The notes beneath the pieces are model-generated. The model was not told where the DNA came from and ran no database searches. It saw only the letters and a program-made list of their open reading frames with translations. Positions 50,131-61,529 of a DNA stretch of 64,000 nt are shown here, one piece after another (the first letter of the stretch is position 1; each line of letters begins with the position of its first letter). The stretch is taken from NCBI GenBank assembly GCA_030340625.1, contig JAOPHQ010003976.1, positions 637,001 to 701,000 of the forward strand, in the 5' to 3' direction. A program made the translations under genes and the position numbers. The DNA comes from Merluccius polli (lineage: Eukaryota > Chordata > Actinopteri > Gadiformes > Merlucciidae).

Positions 50131-53100
50131 TTAGTGTGACGCCATGGGTAAATCCAGAGGCAGCATCAACAGTTCGTCCACTTCTTCCTGCAGAGCCGAC
50201 GCCTTCTCGTTCAACAGCATCTGCCAAACAGCACAACAGTTTTTCATGAAAGCATTCATCCAAACATTGTCATGTACCACACATTTCTTAGATATATATT
50301 TTATGGGCTTTCGTGCATTTATGGACAAGACGGGGAAGACGGACAGGAAAGTAGGGTTGAAAGAGGTGGAATGACATGCAGTGTAGGACCACAGGTCGGA
50401 ATCGAACCTGCGGTCGTGACATGGCGTATTACCTACATGGTTAACGGGTTGAGCCACCAATCCGCCCGACCTACCATGTATTTCTTCATTTAACTTTGAT
50501 TTTAATACATGAAGTGCTTCCAAAAGCAAGGTATTCATATCCACATTTTAACCTGAATATCAATTGACCAATAAAATAAGGAAAGCAAATATAATATATA
50601 TGCCACTTGGCGGAAGACGCTTTTATCCACAGTCTTGCAATGCAGTGAGTGCATACATCCTTAACCTTGGGCAGCCCCGGTAGGAATTGAACCCCTAACC
50701 CTGGCTAGTGTTAATGCCTTGCTCTACCAGCTGAGCCAGACTGGACCACAGTATCAGAGGAACGGCGCTTACTTTAGCAGAGGCCACCATCATGTTGGCC
50801 TGCCTCTTGTTCAGGTTCTCCACGGTGTTGGAGAGGACGTTGGGGTCGGCGTTGGCCAGGTGAGCCAGCGTCTTGTAGCCGGCGTTGTACAGCTGCTTCG
50901 CCCTGTACTGTAACCCACAGATACACACAGCCATGTGGAGACATATGTTTAATACGTTACTTTGCCTATTGCATTAAAGGGGCCCCTATTCTACCACCAG
51001 GGGACATTACAAGCCACTTTTAAATCCAGTCCATGTGGGACATCCCAAGTGGAAGCCACCCAGTGCACTGCATCAACCGGTAGGCTTATCTATCCATCAG
51101 AAACTCCCACTTGTGACGTCACCATAGGGTCGCTTTTGAAATGGCTTGTAATGACTAAATAAATACCCTCGGCTGCTGCCCTTAACATCGGGAGAGTGCA
51201 CACGTTCACTAAATGTTGCTGACCTCCAGGACTCCAGCCACCTCCATCAGGGGGACCAGTTCAGCCGTGACGCAGTAGCTCAGACGTCGGGTCAGCTCAG
51301 CCAGCAGAGCCTTGAAGGGCCAGAACTCCTCAAACTCCTGGTCACAGGGGAAAGATGACAAATATATTTTATTAAGTTTCATCTGGATATACTGATTTCT
51401 GGTTTGAACATAATGGGATACATTTCTTAATTCAAATAAAAAGTATTTAGATTAGATTATCGTCAGTGTGTGTTTTATTCTTTAAAAAGATATAGTTTTA
51501 TTATATAGATAGTGCTGATGTTCTGTGTTTTACACTTTTATGTGTTTTTTTCATGTAGATTTTGCTAGTGTTTTTTTTTTAATTGTATGTACTGTATGTA
51601 TGGTGTATGTTATACCACTCAGTTAATGAATAAAAACACTCACTTAGACTTTGACAACCCATCAAACACACGGTGTGTATTGTGTCATTATTATCTACCT
51701 CGGTGAAGTGCAGCACACAGGAGCAGAAGGCCGAGGAGGAGCTGAGCAGGGTCTGGATGAAGCCCCTGCTGAGCTGGAACCGCTCGGCTACGCTCCACAA
51801 GTTGGTCTCCTTTAGCAGGGTGAAGAGCACCAGGGCCAGGTACAGACGCCGCACCGCCGCCATGTTGACACTCTGGAGGGGAGACCAGTTAGAGTAACCG
51901 ACAAGTAGGTGACATGATAATTAAGACATTGGATTTCAAATAATCTAGATTAGAAGAAAGCAATGCTCCGTTTGTCTAAGGCCTAAGTATCTACTACTAT
52001 ATACTGTACAATATACTAAAAAGGCCTATTATCCACGCTATGCCGGATGTGTAAACATCTTTCTTTTTCTTTCCGTACACACTTAGCTAAGAGTTTTTCA
52101 CCACCGAAAGTGGAGAATCGCTAAGCAGTGAAAACCCTGCACATAACTCTTGACTGGCCTTGTGTATAAATAGAAATATGTGTGGTCAGGAACATATAAA
52201 AGTTTAAAGAATCCTTAAACAGAAGAATGATATGTCACTCAGGAGTCACTGTCAATAACAGTTAATTGAAGTTACATCGAGTTACTACATGGAGTTACTT
52301 GAATGCTGCAATCTGAAATATCGTCTTTCCTCTCACCTTCTTCACCGTCTGGCCAGCAGCCTTCCTAGCCACAAAACTCTCGGGCACCCCAATCGCCGCG
52401 GCCATCTTCTGCTCTGAAGCAGACAACAGGGTGAACTGAAACAGGCCAGGGCACAACAAAGGGTTTTAAGCTCTTGTGTTGCAGGACAGTGCAGTGGTTT
52501 ACGGTTGTTGAAGGTTTTGGGGAAAGGTTCTGGGTTTGATCCCCAACCTCCGCAACCTACCTAGAGCAGGATACCTAACACCTACCTGCTCTTTAATGAC
52601 TTGTATCTGAATTCACCGTTAGTCGCTTTGGGTAAAAGTGTCTGCTAAATAACTAAATATTAATAGTGAATAGTAGTGCTGAATTTAGAAATGTATTTGT
52701 TGTGATGAACCTCCTATTATACACTTGAACTTTTATTAAAAAATATTATTTATTTATTTATTTATTGTTTTTCTGATTCCTATAGCTAAGTTGCACTCTG
52801 TCCAGTTGTTTTATTTAGAACAGCCTCACTTGTAAGTCGCTTTGGATAAAAACGTCTGATTAATGACAATATGTAAATGTTACATAAAACGTGTGGAGGG
52901 TAACTTCCCACCAGAAGCCAACAGAGATCTTCAGACAGCCTCACCTGTCTGAAGAAGGCCATCCAGTCAGGCTTGCACTGGGCGATCATGTCGTAGGGCA
53001 TGATCAGGTAGATGAGGTGCAGGTAACTGTTGAGCATCAGGCTCTCCAGGCCTTTGGACAGGTCCTTGTAGAGCACGTCACACTGGGTCAGGTCCACCGA

Positions 53101-55032
53101 GCCTGGGGAAGACCGATGGATTCATGAGAGATACTGTTTACCTCTAGGTTTCACAGGGTATTTTCATCCAGAATTCACAGTGATTAAGAGACATCTATAT
53201 TTAGATTTGAGTCATTAGCGGTAGTCAAGTGGAAAGTAGGCCTTAATGCAAGTAAGTAATGTGTTCCAAATTACATGTGGGGGCTTTTATCCAAAGCAAC
53301 TTACATTACCATAGGTGCATACATACGTGAGTGGCGCCAGTAGGACCCTAACCTCTGCTCTAACATGAACTTGGTCACAACTAAACACCTGAACAGTGGA
53401 TGACTATATTAAAAACTTGTAGAAGTGAATGATATGCCTGTATTTTTTTTCAGTTTGATATAGAAATAGAGAATTTGTTCTCATCACATGTTATGCTCTT
53501 CGTGCCCTAGTAACACTTTAGATTAGGGAACCTGTGTGGTTTAATAAGTGTCAAACTACTAGTATATTAGTTATGAGCAAGACCTCATTTTAGAATGGGG
53601 AACATATTCTGAGTTAGAAAGACTTAATTTATTAAGTCTTTCTAACTCAAGATAACTCAGAGTTATTTGGACACTATTAACACTTGTAGTTTTGTGTTTT
53701 GTTACATGAGAATAGAACAACAGTTTCCTTACTTCCTATCAATAAGTTGTAATTAGGAGGTAATTGAGGGAAAACTCTTAGTTAATGGCCTTGTAGTTGC
53801 AGAATAAGGCATTAATAAGTGCTTTTTAATGACTAACAAAGAGCTAATATGCTACTAATATGCATGCTAATAAGCAACTAGTTAATGGTGAATATGTGTA
53901 CCCTAATATAAAGTGTTACCAAATATTTTAATTGAGTAACATTATCTTAACAAAACCTAAACAAATCCATGGCTCAGTTCACCAAATTAAAAAGACTTCT
54001 TCATGGCTGGGCTGTGAAAAAAATAAATACAAATTCTGTGTTACGCTGATGACTCACTCTTGTACGTGGCCTTCCCCAACTTGGTGATCTCCAAGGTCTC
54101 CCTCTGGGCACACTGTGAGATAGTGATGAGGTCCTTCTCCTTGAGGAAGGCCAGGCTCTCCTGCACCATGTCCCACAGTTTGCGCTCCACACACAGCTGG
54201 TCCTCCTGGACACACAGCAGGGTGCCTGACATGAAGTCCTTTACCTGCTCCAGGGTGGTGGTGATCTGCATGGAGAACAAGCAAGCACAACTCAACATCA
54301 AGCCATCATTATCGTGACTATTTACAACTAGATGGTCATTTTGGTCTTCAGATACATTCATATACATGTCACTAAGGAAAGAAGTAGGTAGGTAGACTGC
54401 AGACATTGGAGATTGAACCCAGTACATTTCTACTGGGAGTCACACACATGCTACTAGACCAGCTCCTTCATATGTAAAAGAGGTACATGCGTATTGTATA
54501 GGTCTGTAGGATACACAGAATGGCCTATGTTGACTATTTCTTTAACTTGGTAACTGTATTTGGTGTGGGGTGACAGTTTGTTAGTCATAAGTTGTGATTT
54601 CCTTCCTGTCAATTATAAAACCTCTCCATATTTATGAATAAATAACTATTGCTATAAATAATATTACACAGGCAATTTGAAATGAAAAATATATATATAT
54701 ACAAAGGTACTTGCATTTAATCCAATGATGGACAGTATGAGACTCAGGATTCCCTTTCCATCGTTGTGTGTGAGGTTGCTGTAGCAGGTTTCCATCGGGG
54801 CAGAGACAAGCTTTTTAGCCTAAAACAAATTAGAACATAATATATCACTTGAGTGAGTGGCAGAAGCAATATTAACATTTAAAAGTCTGATAATGTTAGC
54901 TCCACATGTAATAATAATACTAATTAATAATAATCATAATGATCATTATCATTATGATTACTATGATTATGATTATATAATAATAATAATATATAATTAT
55001 AGTATATAACATATAATATTATTATTATTATT

Positions 55033-55066
<34 letters not shown>

Positions 55067-56775
55067 GCAAATTCTAAGTGTTAAGTCACATAAATTGTTA
55101 CATTAGCCCCAAAAGGTCGAGGTAATCACCATGATTCTGTCCTTGTCCTGTATGATGAGGATGCTCTCTCCTACGGTGTCTATCCCGGCACGCCCCGCCC
55201 GGCCCACCATCTGCTTATACTGGCTCCTCTTGATGAAGTCTGCAGCCACGTAGGGAGACCGAAGGATCACTCTGGAGGGGGGGAAAACCACATACACAGA
55301 CATGGACCAGCACCAAAGGATGTTAGGCCTTGGGGGGGGGGGGGGGGGGGGGGACATCAATGATATTCAGACGTTTTCGAGAGAATTGCACCAGTGACTT
55401 CAGGCCTGTCATTTTAGTGTTAGCAAACAAACTTAAGAAATGGAGGGGGGAAAACCATACACAGACATGGACCAGAGGATATTAGGCCTTGAGTTTTAGA
55501 ACACCAAAAAAAAAATCATAATTCATTGACGTTTTATGAAGCCATGAATTCAAAACGATGAACAAAATCAAATTCATGTTTTGTCATGTTTTATGAATTG
55601 ACAAAAAAACTACATTATTCTGAATTCATATTTTATGAATTCACTACGACAAAAAAAAATCCTAATAATAAACTCATAATAATAAATTCACAATGAATCC
55701 CAAACCCCCATACCTGCGGGCGGGCAGGTTGATCCCAGCGGCCAGGGTGGAGGTGCAGGCCAGCAGACAGAGCACACCACTGGAGTAGGCCTCCTCCACC
55801 AGCCTCCGCTCCCCGCTGGTCAGCCCACTGTGGTGGTAGGCCAGGCCGTAGGGGATCACCTTCTTCAGCACGGGACACATGGAGCCGTTCCCGCTGGACC
55901 GCAGCTCCCGCAGCAGAACGCCCTTCTCCTTCTCCTTGTGCACCAGGAACTCCCTGTAAGAGTTAGTAAATTACTTACATTTTATTGATAACGTTGAATA
56001 TATAGGTACAAAAAAAAAATAAAAAAAGTAAAAGTGAGTTTTATTGATATTCGTAACAATCATTTCAGTACAAAGTTTGTCGCGTAGAAAGTTGAGAGTA
56101 CTCGTTGAGATTTGGACCGTGTATTCAATTATAGTTTTCTGGTATTTATTGCACCCCTAGCACCGTGGCTTCTCCTACGTCGTAGGAGGTAAAGGGAGAG
56201 GTAATGGGGGGGGTATTCACTTGGTTGTAATCTGCAACCTTGCCGCTAGATGCCACTACATTTTACACACTGCACCTTTAAGTTACAAACGTGAGGAGCT
56301 ATAAGCTGTTGAGCAGCCTATGTGTCTGTGTAGTTACTTCTAATTCTATTGACAACCAAGATGCAAAATACTTGTTTATGCAATATTGCAATTTTGAACT
56401 ATGCATCCAGACTCCACTAGTGAAACTAAATGGAGATGCCCTGATTGGTCAGAAATATGCCGGAACTCAAATCTAAATTGGCTCATTCAGAGGCCAATGC
56501 AGTCAACTCAACACAGACAATCTCAGTCACCCACTCATAGCTGACTGATGGCTCGGCCATTGCTAACAAATTACACTCAGATTATATTTCTTGAATCTTA
56601 CATACAGAACCTTTAACTTACTCTTTCAGATACTTGCAGATCATCCCGGCTATATTTTCACAGTTTTTCTGGGTGGGACAGAAGATGAGGCAGGAGTAGG
56701 CGGGAATGACCTCCGTTGCCAAGGCGATGATGTGGTCTGGGTCCATCCTCTGCATGCTGCTGGAATACTGAGGAA

Positions 56776-56815
<40 letters not shown>

Positions 56816-59800
56816 CTTATTGAATGTTTTTGAAACCATTATGTTGCACACTAGCGCCATCTCCTGGCCAGACTTAGCTACAGCAGCACCAGAGAGCATT
56901 GGTTCTTTGGCATGAGGGGTAAGGTTGTCTACACAAAGCGTGATGAAAAAAACAACAACAAACAAGTAGCAACAATGTCTTCAAGAGAGGTAATAGTGAC
57001 CATATTTTTGATTTGTTATGGTACACAAAAAAACCTTGATTTCTCTCTGTATTAAATATTACTTTTGACATCACATCCACTCATTGTATTTTCCCACCAT
57101 TGGTTGGCAAAGATCAAATTGAACTGGAGCGCATGATTCCCTGGATCGATCAAGTCATGGATGGATTACTTTTATTTTAAAAACATTTAGTAGCTTGCAT
57201 ACAATTTAACAAAAACAAAAATATGCAGTGAAATGTCATTCACCCTCAACAAAGCAGCATACATCACTAGTATAGTGACCTGATTGGTTGAAGGGTACAT
57301 AAATAAAAAGTGCAGCATTTGGCTAAATTCAGTATTGATTTCAGTATGTACATGCAGCACCTGCCCATTCCAACCATCAACTTATAGATTAAGCAAGCCT
57401 GCATATTACGGTAGAAAACAGTTGTTTGGCAAAACACACAGGCTAAACGACTTAATGCCAATGTCCCATGCTTTTCTGGCCTGATGAAGATATAGTAGTC
57501 TTGTGATCCGGATTGTTTGTGGTGTGTCCAGAACCAGAAATCTAAGTCAATGGGGGAGAAAGTGACATATACAGAACAAATACAGTGTGCTAATTAGGGA
57601 CTACAATCAGTGACCTGTTCTACACAATGTCAGTTCAACTAAACGCGTCATAATTAGTTATAATCACCTTAAAGTTAAGAAGACGAGAGAACTTCAAACA
57701 GTCTTCCTCTTGGGGGGCCACCTCGTAAATGGTGTCGCTCAGCTTAACATACTCACTCAGTTGGACCTGTGGACATCAGAAAGCATCCCAACACTTGCAG
57801 ATAAACACACAAACTGACTATTCACTTGCATTCAAATATAGGTCTACACAATATATTTTAAGGAATGAGAGTTAAATATCAAATAGAAGCATAAGGATCT
57901 TGATTCCTCTGCAGTTCAACTGATAGTGAATCACATAAAGAAACAAAGTGTCTTTAGAATGCCATTTAAAAAAAGCCTCAATAATAACAACTGTGACAAA
58001 AAATAACAGTGTTGCAGTCAAATAATTTCCTATTTTGTATAACTTATTACATTATTATAATTATCATTTTTATAAATAAATAAATATTAAACATAGTTAG
58101 GCCCTATAGCTGTCTTTTCCTTTCTAATCCAGTCAGCAGTTGTCACACGGTGTTAAGCTTGTTTGCTAATACTAATGACATACAGGCCTGAAGTCATTGG
58201 TGTAATTCTCAGCTCTCAAAAACGTCTGAATGTCTTTGATGTTCCCCAGAGTAGCGCTCATCCCAATAATCTGGGTTTGGTCTGGAAAGAGAGAACATAA
58301 AAACTGAATCGAAAATGAAAAAGAGAAAATTAGTTTCATTTACCTTTCACAAAAGCCACTAAGAACCATACCAAAGGACATTTGTGTCACAGGTCACTTA
58401 CTGCTCATGTATAAGACTTTAGCCAGGGTCATCTCAATGACAGCACCTCTGCTGCCATCCCCTAGCATGTGAAGCTACAAATAAGATACAATAAGATAAG
58501 ATAAAATAGGAGAAATAGAATACAAATAAAATAATCTACAAAGAAGAATATGCAAAAGAACTACAAATAACATATCTTTATACACAATAGGACACGAGTA
58601 GTAGAGATAAAATGCAAACGCAGAATGTAAATGTCAACATTATTGGCATTAATAAATACACAAAGGAATACAATTACCAATGTTTTAAACCTCTTACTGA
58701 AATGCAACGCAAATGCAGAATATAAATGTAAACATTATTGGCTGTAATAAATAAATAACCAATGTTTTAAACCTATTACTGGAAAGCAATGCAAACTCAG
58801 AATGTACATTATTGGCAGTAATATAAAACCTACAACTGCCTTAAAATTTGAGAGGAGTGCATATAATACACTACCCACCTCATCTACGACCACCAGGCCC
58901 ATGTTATCCAGCCTGCCGTTCTCTATCAGAGAGTTGACCAGGCTGTGGCCCTTCTCTATGGTAGCAATGTACAGAGATCTCTTGTTCCTCCGCTTCACCG
59001 GGGGAAACCTTCCCTTGCTGCCAGCGTACTCCTCCACCATGAAGTCCAGCTCCAGACCAAAGCCTGCTAACCCACGCACCTGCATAAAGTAATGGAGGAA
59101 ATAAATATAGGTTTATGTATGCAGAGGCAGCATTGTCTAGATATTTAATGGTATATTTTTGGTAAGAAAATCATTTGAACACTTTGGAAAGGTCTTGTAA
59201 AGGCCTCATATATACAAACAGACTGCCTGATGATATGTATAAACAAAGTACTATAAACACTTAGTATGCTGTGATGTTGATGGAGTTAAAACAAGCCCAA
59301 AAATGATGGGAACCACTGGTCCAGTGGGGCTATCTCAGCCTGAATGGTTGTGGGTTTAAACCCCAACATCTGCAGTCTACCTAGGCATTAAAAGTTAACT
59401 GTAGGTCACTTTAGATAAAAGCATCTACTAGTAAAGAGTAATGTATGGACACAATACACTATGCTCAAGTTTGATTGCATATTTTATTCACCCATAAAGC
59501 TGCTTGGTACCTTTTCTTGGACCAGTGATATGTAGGGTAGAATGAACAGGCAGTCCTTCTTTCTGCACAGCAGCTCCTTAAGGATGAGGATCTCAGCAAC
59601 CAGAGTCTTCCCTCCGCTGGTCGGGAGAGAGTAGATCAGGTTCCTTCTCTCACGAACACTGTCTAGGTTCAGACATGTCTTCTGCCAGTCTGAAATGTGA
59701 AATAAACATGTTTTTAAATGATCACCACATTGCACTCTCTTTTAGCTTATATTACAAATTATCCACCGGTATTTTTTATCATTTACTTCTTAAAAAAAAA

Positions 59801-60959
59801 GACATAAGTGTTGAGTTAAAACCAAATAAACATGTCGAATTAAATCACCATATAAGTCGTTTATTCCTCGCAGCTTGTATATCAGTTCCTTCACTTTGGT
59901 GGGAAGACCAAAGAAGGGGCCGAGGTCTGTTGTCACCGTGGATACTGTTTCCATGGCCTGCATGGCAACATTGATTTCCTCAGTGACCACAGCCTCTTTC
60001 AGCACCTTAGCACATGAGACACTGGAGGGGGCCCTGGCGTTGCTCAACATCGCCCTCTTCAGGTGATCTGTCATACTGCGCCTGGCTTTAGAAAAAACAC
60101 CAGAGGTTTGTCCTTCTGTAGTATTTACAACCCCCATCTTAGTTCTGCCTTCACTGGTCCTCTTCTTGATCCTTAAGGGTGTAGATGTTTTGTCTTCTTG
60201 TAACAATTCGCTCATCTTCATATTCTCAACGTCATCTTCGCTAAGGTCAAACTGTGTGGCTGCCTGGTAGGTCCTCGAATGACTTGTCTTTGAAGACGTC
60301 TAGGATGGAGTCGGTGAGACGGTCATCACTGTGCCTCTGCAAACGCAGCTCAGTGAATCCTGTCTGTGGCTGGTCCACTGGTCTTCTGTCCACTGGTCTG
60401 CTGTCCAATGGTCGGGTGTCCACCGGTCTGCTGTCCACCGCTCGGCTGTCCACTGCTCGGCTGCCCACTGCTCGGCTGTCCACTGGTCTGCTGTCCACTG
60501 GTCGGCTGTCCACTGGTCTGCTGTCCACAGCCTGTTGAGGTTCTTGTTTTCTTGCTATTTGCTCCACACAGTCGAGTTTAGCCATGACAGAGCTGTCACC
60601 GAGGATACTGTCATAATCGCCAAACAAGTCCTCATTGTCACTGCAATACTGACGAGAAAATGGAACAGTTAATACTTAGTTCATCGTTTTGGTTTTTTTT
60701 AAAGCAAAAATACAAGACAAAAATGGTATCTTTCTTATCTTATTACAATAATACATACACTTCATCATTATCTTACCTCGGGGGGATGTTCATCAGCCAT
60801 TAAACCGTTTAGCATCCCCTTTTCTGGACCAGTTCCCCTTTTCTTGGCAGGTGTCAGGTTGCTGTTGAGACTGTCTCTTGTCCTCTTCCTTGTAGACACC
60901 CGTTTGACTTTAAGTTCTTCTTTCCCAGCATTCATTGTTAATGCCTTGACACAGCACAC
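50131..60959 (-). CDS. helq: HELQ DNA helicase (about 18 exons; N-terminal frame uncertain)
   Basis: Ski2-like superfamily 2, 3'-5' DNA helicase of replication-fork and interstrand-crosslink repair. Exons in order: 60777-60959, 59849-60639 (frame problem, see findings), 59511-59689, 58879-59079, 58402-58474, 58184-58281, 57668-57766, 56622-56767, 55714-55953, 55130-55271, 54715-54819, 54058-54265, 52945-53102, 52337-52435, 51699-51872, 51224-51337, 50773-50907 and 50131-50220 (stop 50131-50133). From exon 3 on all phases close, with one GC-AG intron. Helicase motifs: Walker A PTSGGKT, DELH split over the exon 4/5 junction, GMSATLGN, and motif VI QMVGRAGRAG. The C-terminal winged-helix and HhH-type region ends EEVDELLMLPLDLP, as in human HELQ. 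It differs from POLQ, which would carry a polymerase domain. The start could be the Met at 60959 or the one at 60935. Confidence 0.93.
50386..50470 (-). repeat. tRNA-derived SINE fragment
   Basis: On the minus strand: TGGTGGCTCAACCCGTTAAC (box A-like) and GCAGGTTCGATTCCGACCTG (box B-like), continuing into CTACACTGCATGTCATTCC. Cloverleaf pairing is poor, so it is a SINE head, not a tRNA gene. In helq's last intron. Confidence 0.6.
50664..50752 (-). repeat. tRNA-derived SINE fragment
   Basis: On the minus strand: TCTGGCTCAGCTGGTAGAGC (box A-like) and GTTAGGGGTTCAATTCCTAC (box B-like), followed by GGGGCTGCCC. The sequence is tRNA-like and is followed by the common SINE core near 50615. Not called as a functional tRNA. 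Confidence 0.6.
52480..52680. repeat. SINE-like dispersed repeat
   Basis: Carries GGGTTTGATCCCCAACCTCC and the core TAGTCGCTTTGGGTAAAAGT then GTCTGCTAAATAACTAAAT, the family seen many times in this window. In a helq intron. Confidence 0.6.
53509..53920. mobile_element. MITE with inverted ends and internal palindrome
   Basis: Ends AGTAACACTTTAGATTAGGG and the complement of CCCTAATATAAAGTGTTACC are inverted repeats. Inside, GAGTTAGAAAGACTTA (53614) and its complement form a 16-bp hairpin around a 6-base loop. Non-coding, in the helq intron between exons 52945 and 54058. Confidence 0.75.
55018..55066. repeat. (TTA)n/(AAT)n palindromic microsatellite
   Basis: ATTATTATTATT runs directly into AATAATAATAAT, so the tract can fold on itself. 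Similar (AAT)n runs occur at 4829-4858, 7006-7043, 12281-12332, 32404-32437 and 43738-43765. Confidence 0.8.
55343..55437 (+). pseudogene. inverted partial copy of helq exon 6
   Basis: Plus-strand sequence ACATCAATGATATTCAGACG, then TTCAGGCCTGT, then TTAGCAAACAAACTTAA matches the minus-strand sequence of helq exon 58184-58281 and its downstream intron. Small indels are present. It lies inverted within a different helq intron, flanked by a duplicated stretch of about 58 bp (55273-55331 and 55441-55497). Confidence 0.88.
58606..58830. repeat. about 105-bp tandem repeat, 2-2.5 copies
   Basis: Units share GCAGAATGTAAATG, AACATTATTGGC and CCAATGTTTTAAACCT. Located in the helq intron upstream of exon 58402. 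Confidence 0.85.
60362..60540 (-). repeat. helq: 15-bp coding minisatellite in helq exon 2
   Basis: Repeats of GTGGACAGCAGACCA-type units on the minus strand encode about eleven VDSRP pentapeptides (variants VDSRA, VGSRA, VDTRP, PLDSRP, VDRRP). It lies in the disordered N-terminal part of the protein, before the helicase core. Confidence 0.9.
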
Positions 60960-61529
60960 TAGCCATCAGAAAAATACATCTTCAACAGAGTCAGCTACCA
61001 ACATATCAACTCACTGCTTCAATGCTGTGTGGAAACATTACTGTAACGGACAGGCTTTGCTCGCTGTAAACACAGGCGACACCTGTCAAATTAAACAATG
61101 CCAACCGCAACAAAATCACGTTAGGACACATTCACGAAAGCTCTGTTCCGTGACAAACAACATACGCGAAAACGTATTTTAAATAATGGAAAATTAGCAT
61201 CATATAACGGTTAAAACGTAAAGATGCATCTGAAAGACTTGAACTGCTAAAACCCAGCAGCAGCAGCAGCAGCAGGGCAACCTTCATGACGTCACATCCG
61301 TTTATAGTTTTCTTGAGGAGATTTGATAACAGTAAAATGAAATGCGACATTTATGAAAAAAACGACTTAATTGTCTTATAATATAACTTGGCAATACATT
61401 GAAAAAAGACACAAACTCAAGCGAAATGTTAATGCATTAGTATCCCATTCCAGTTTGTTTACACCGGAACTTACGTCAGACAACATCCGGCACATTTCCC
61501 CCCCTGTGCGTGTACCCTGGCAGGTCAAG
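60960..61529. promoter_or_regulatory. helq-mrps18c bidirectional promoter region
   Basis: The two genes start head to head about 570 bp apart, as in human. The stretch includes a (CAG)7-type repeat at 61256-61276 and no obvious TATA box. A shared promoter is inferred from the arrangement. Confidence 0.55.

Noticed and set aside
50664..50752. Functional tRNA gene
   Set aside because: Box A/B-like sequence is present, but the cloverleaf pairing looked poor and it continues into SINE sequence.
50131..60959. Assignment to polq
   Set aside because: The coding region ends after the helicase C-terminal domains, with no polymerase exons; the N-terminus has HELQ-type FGDYDS.
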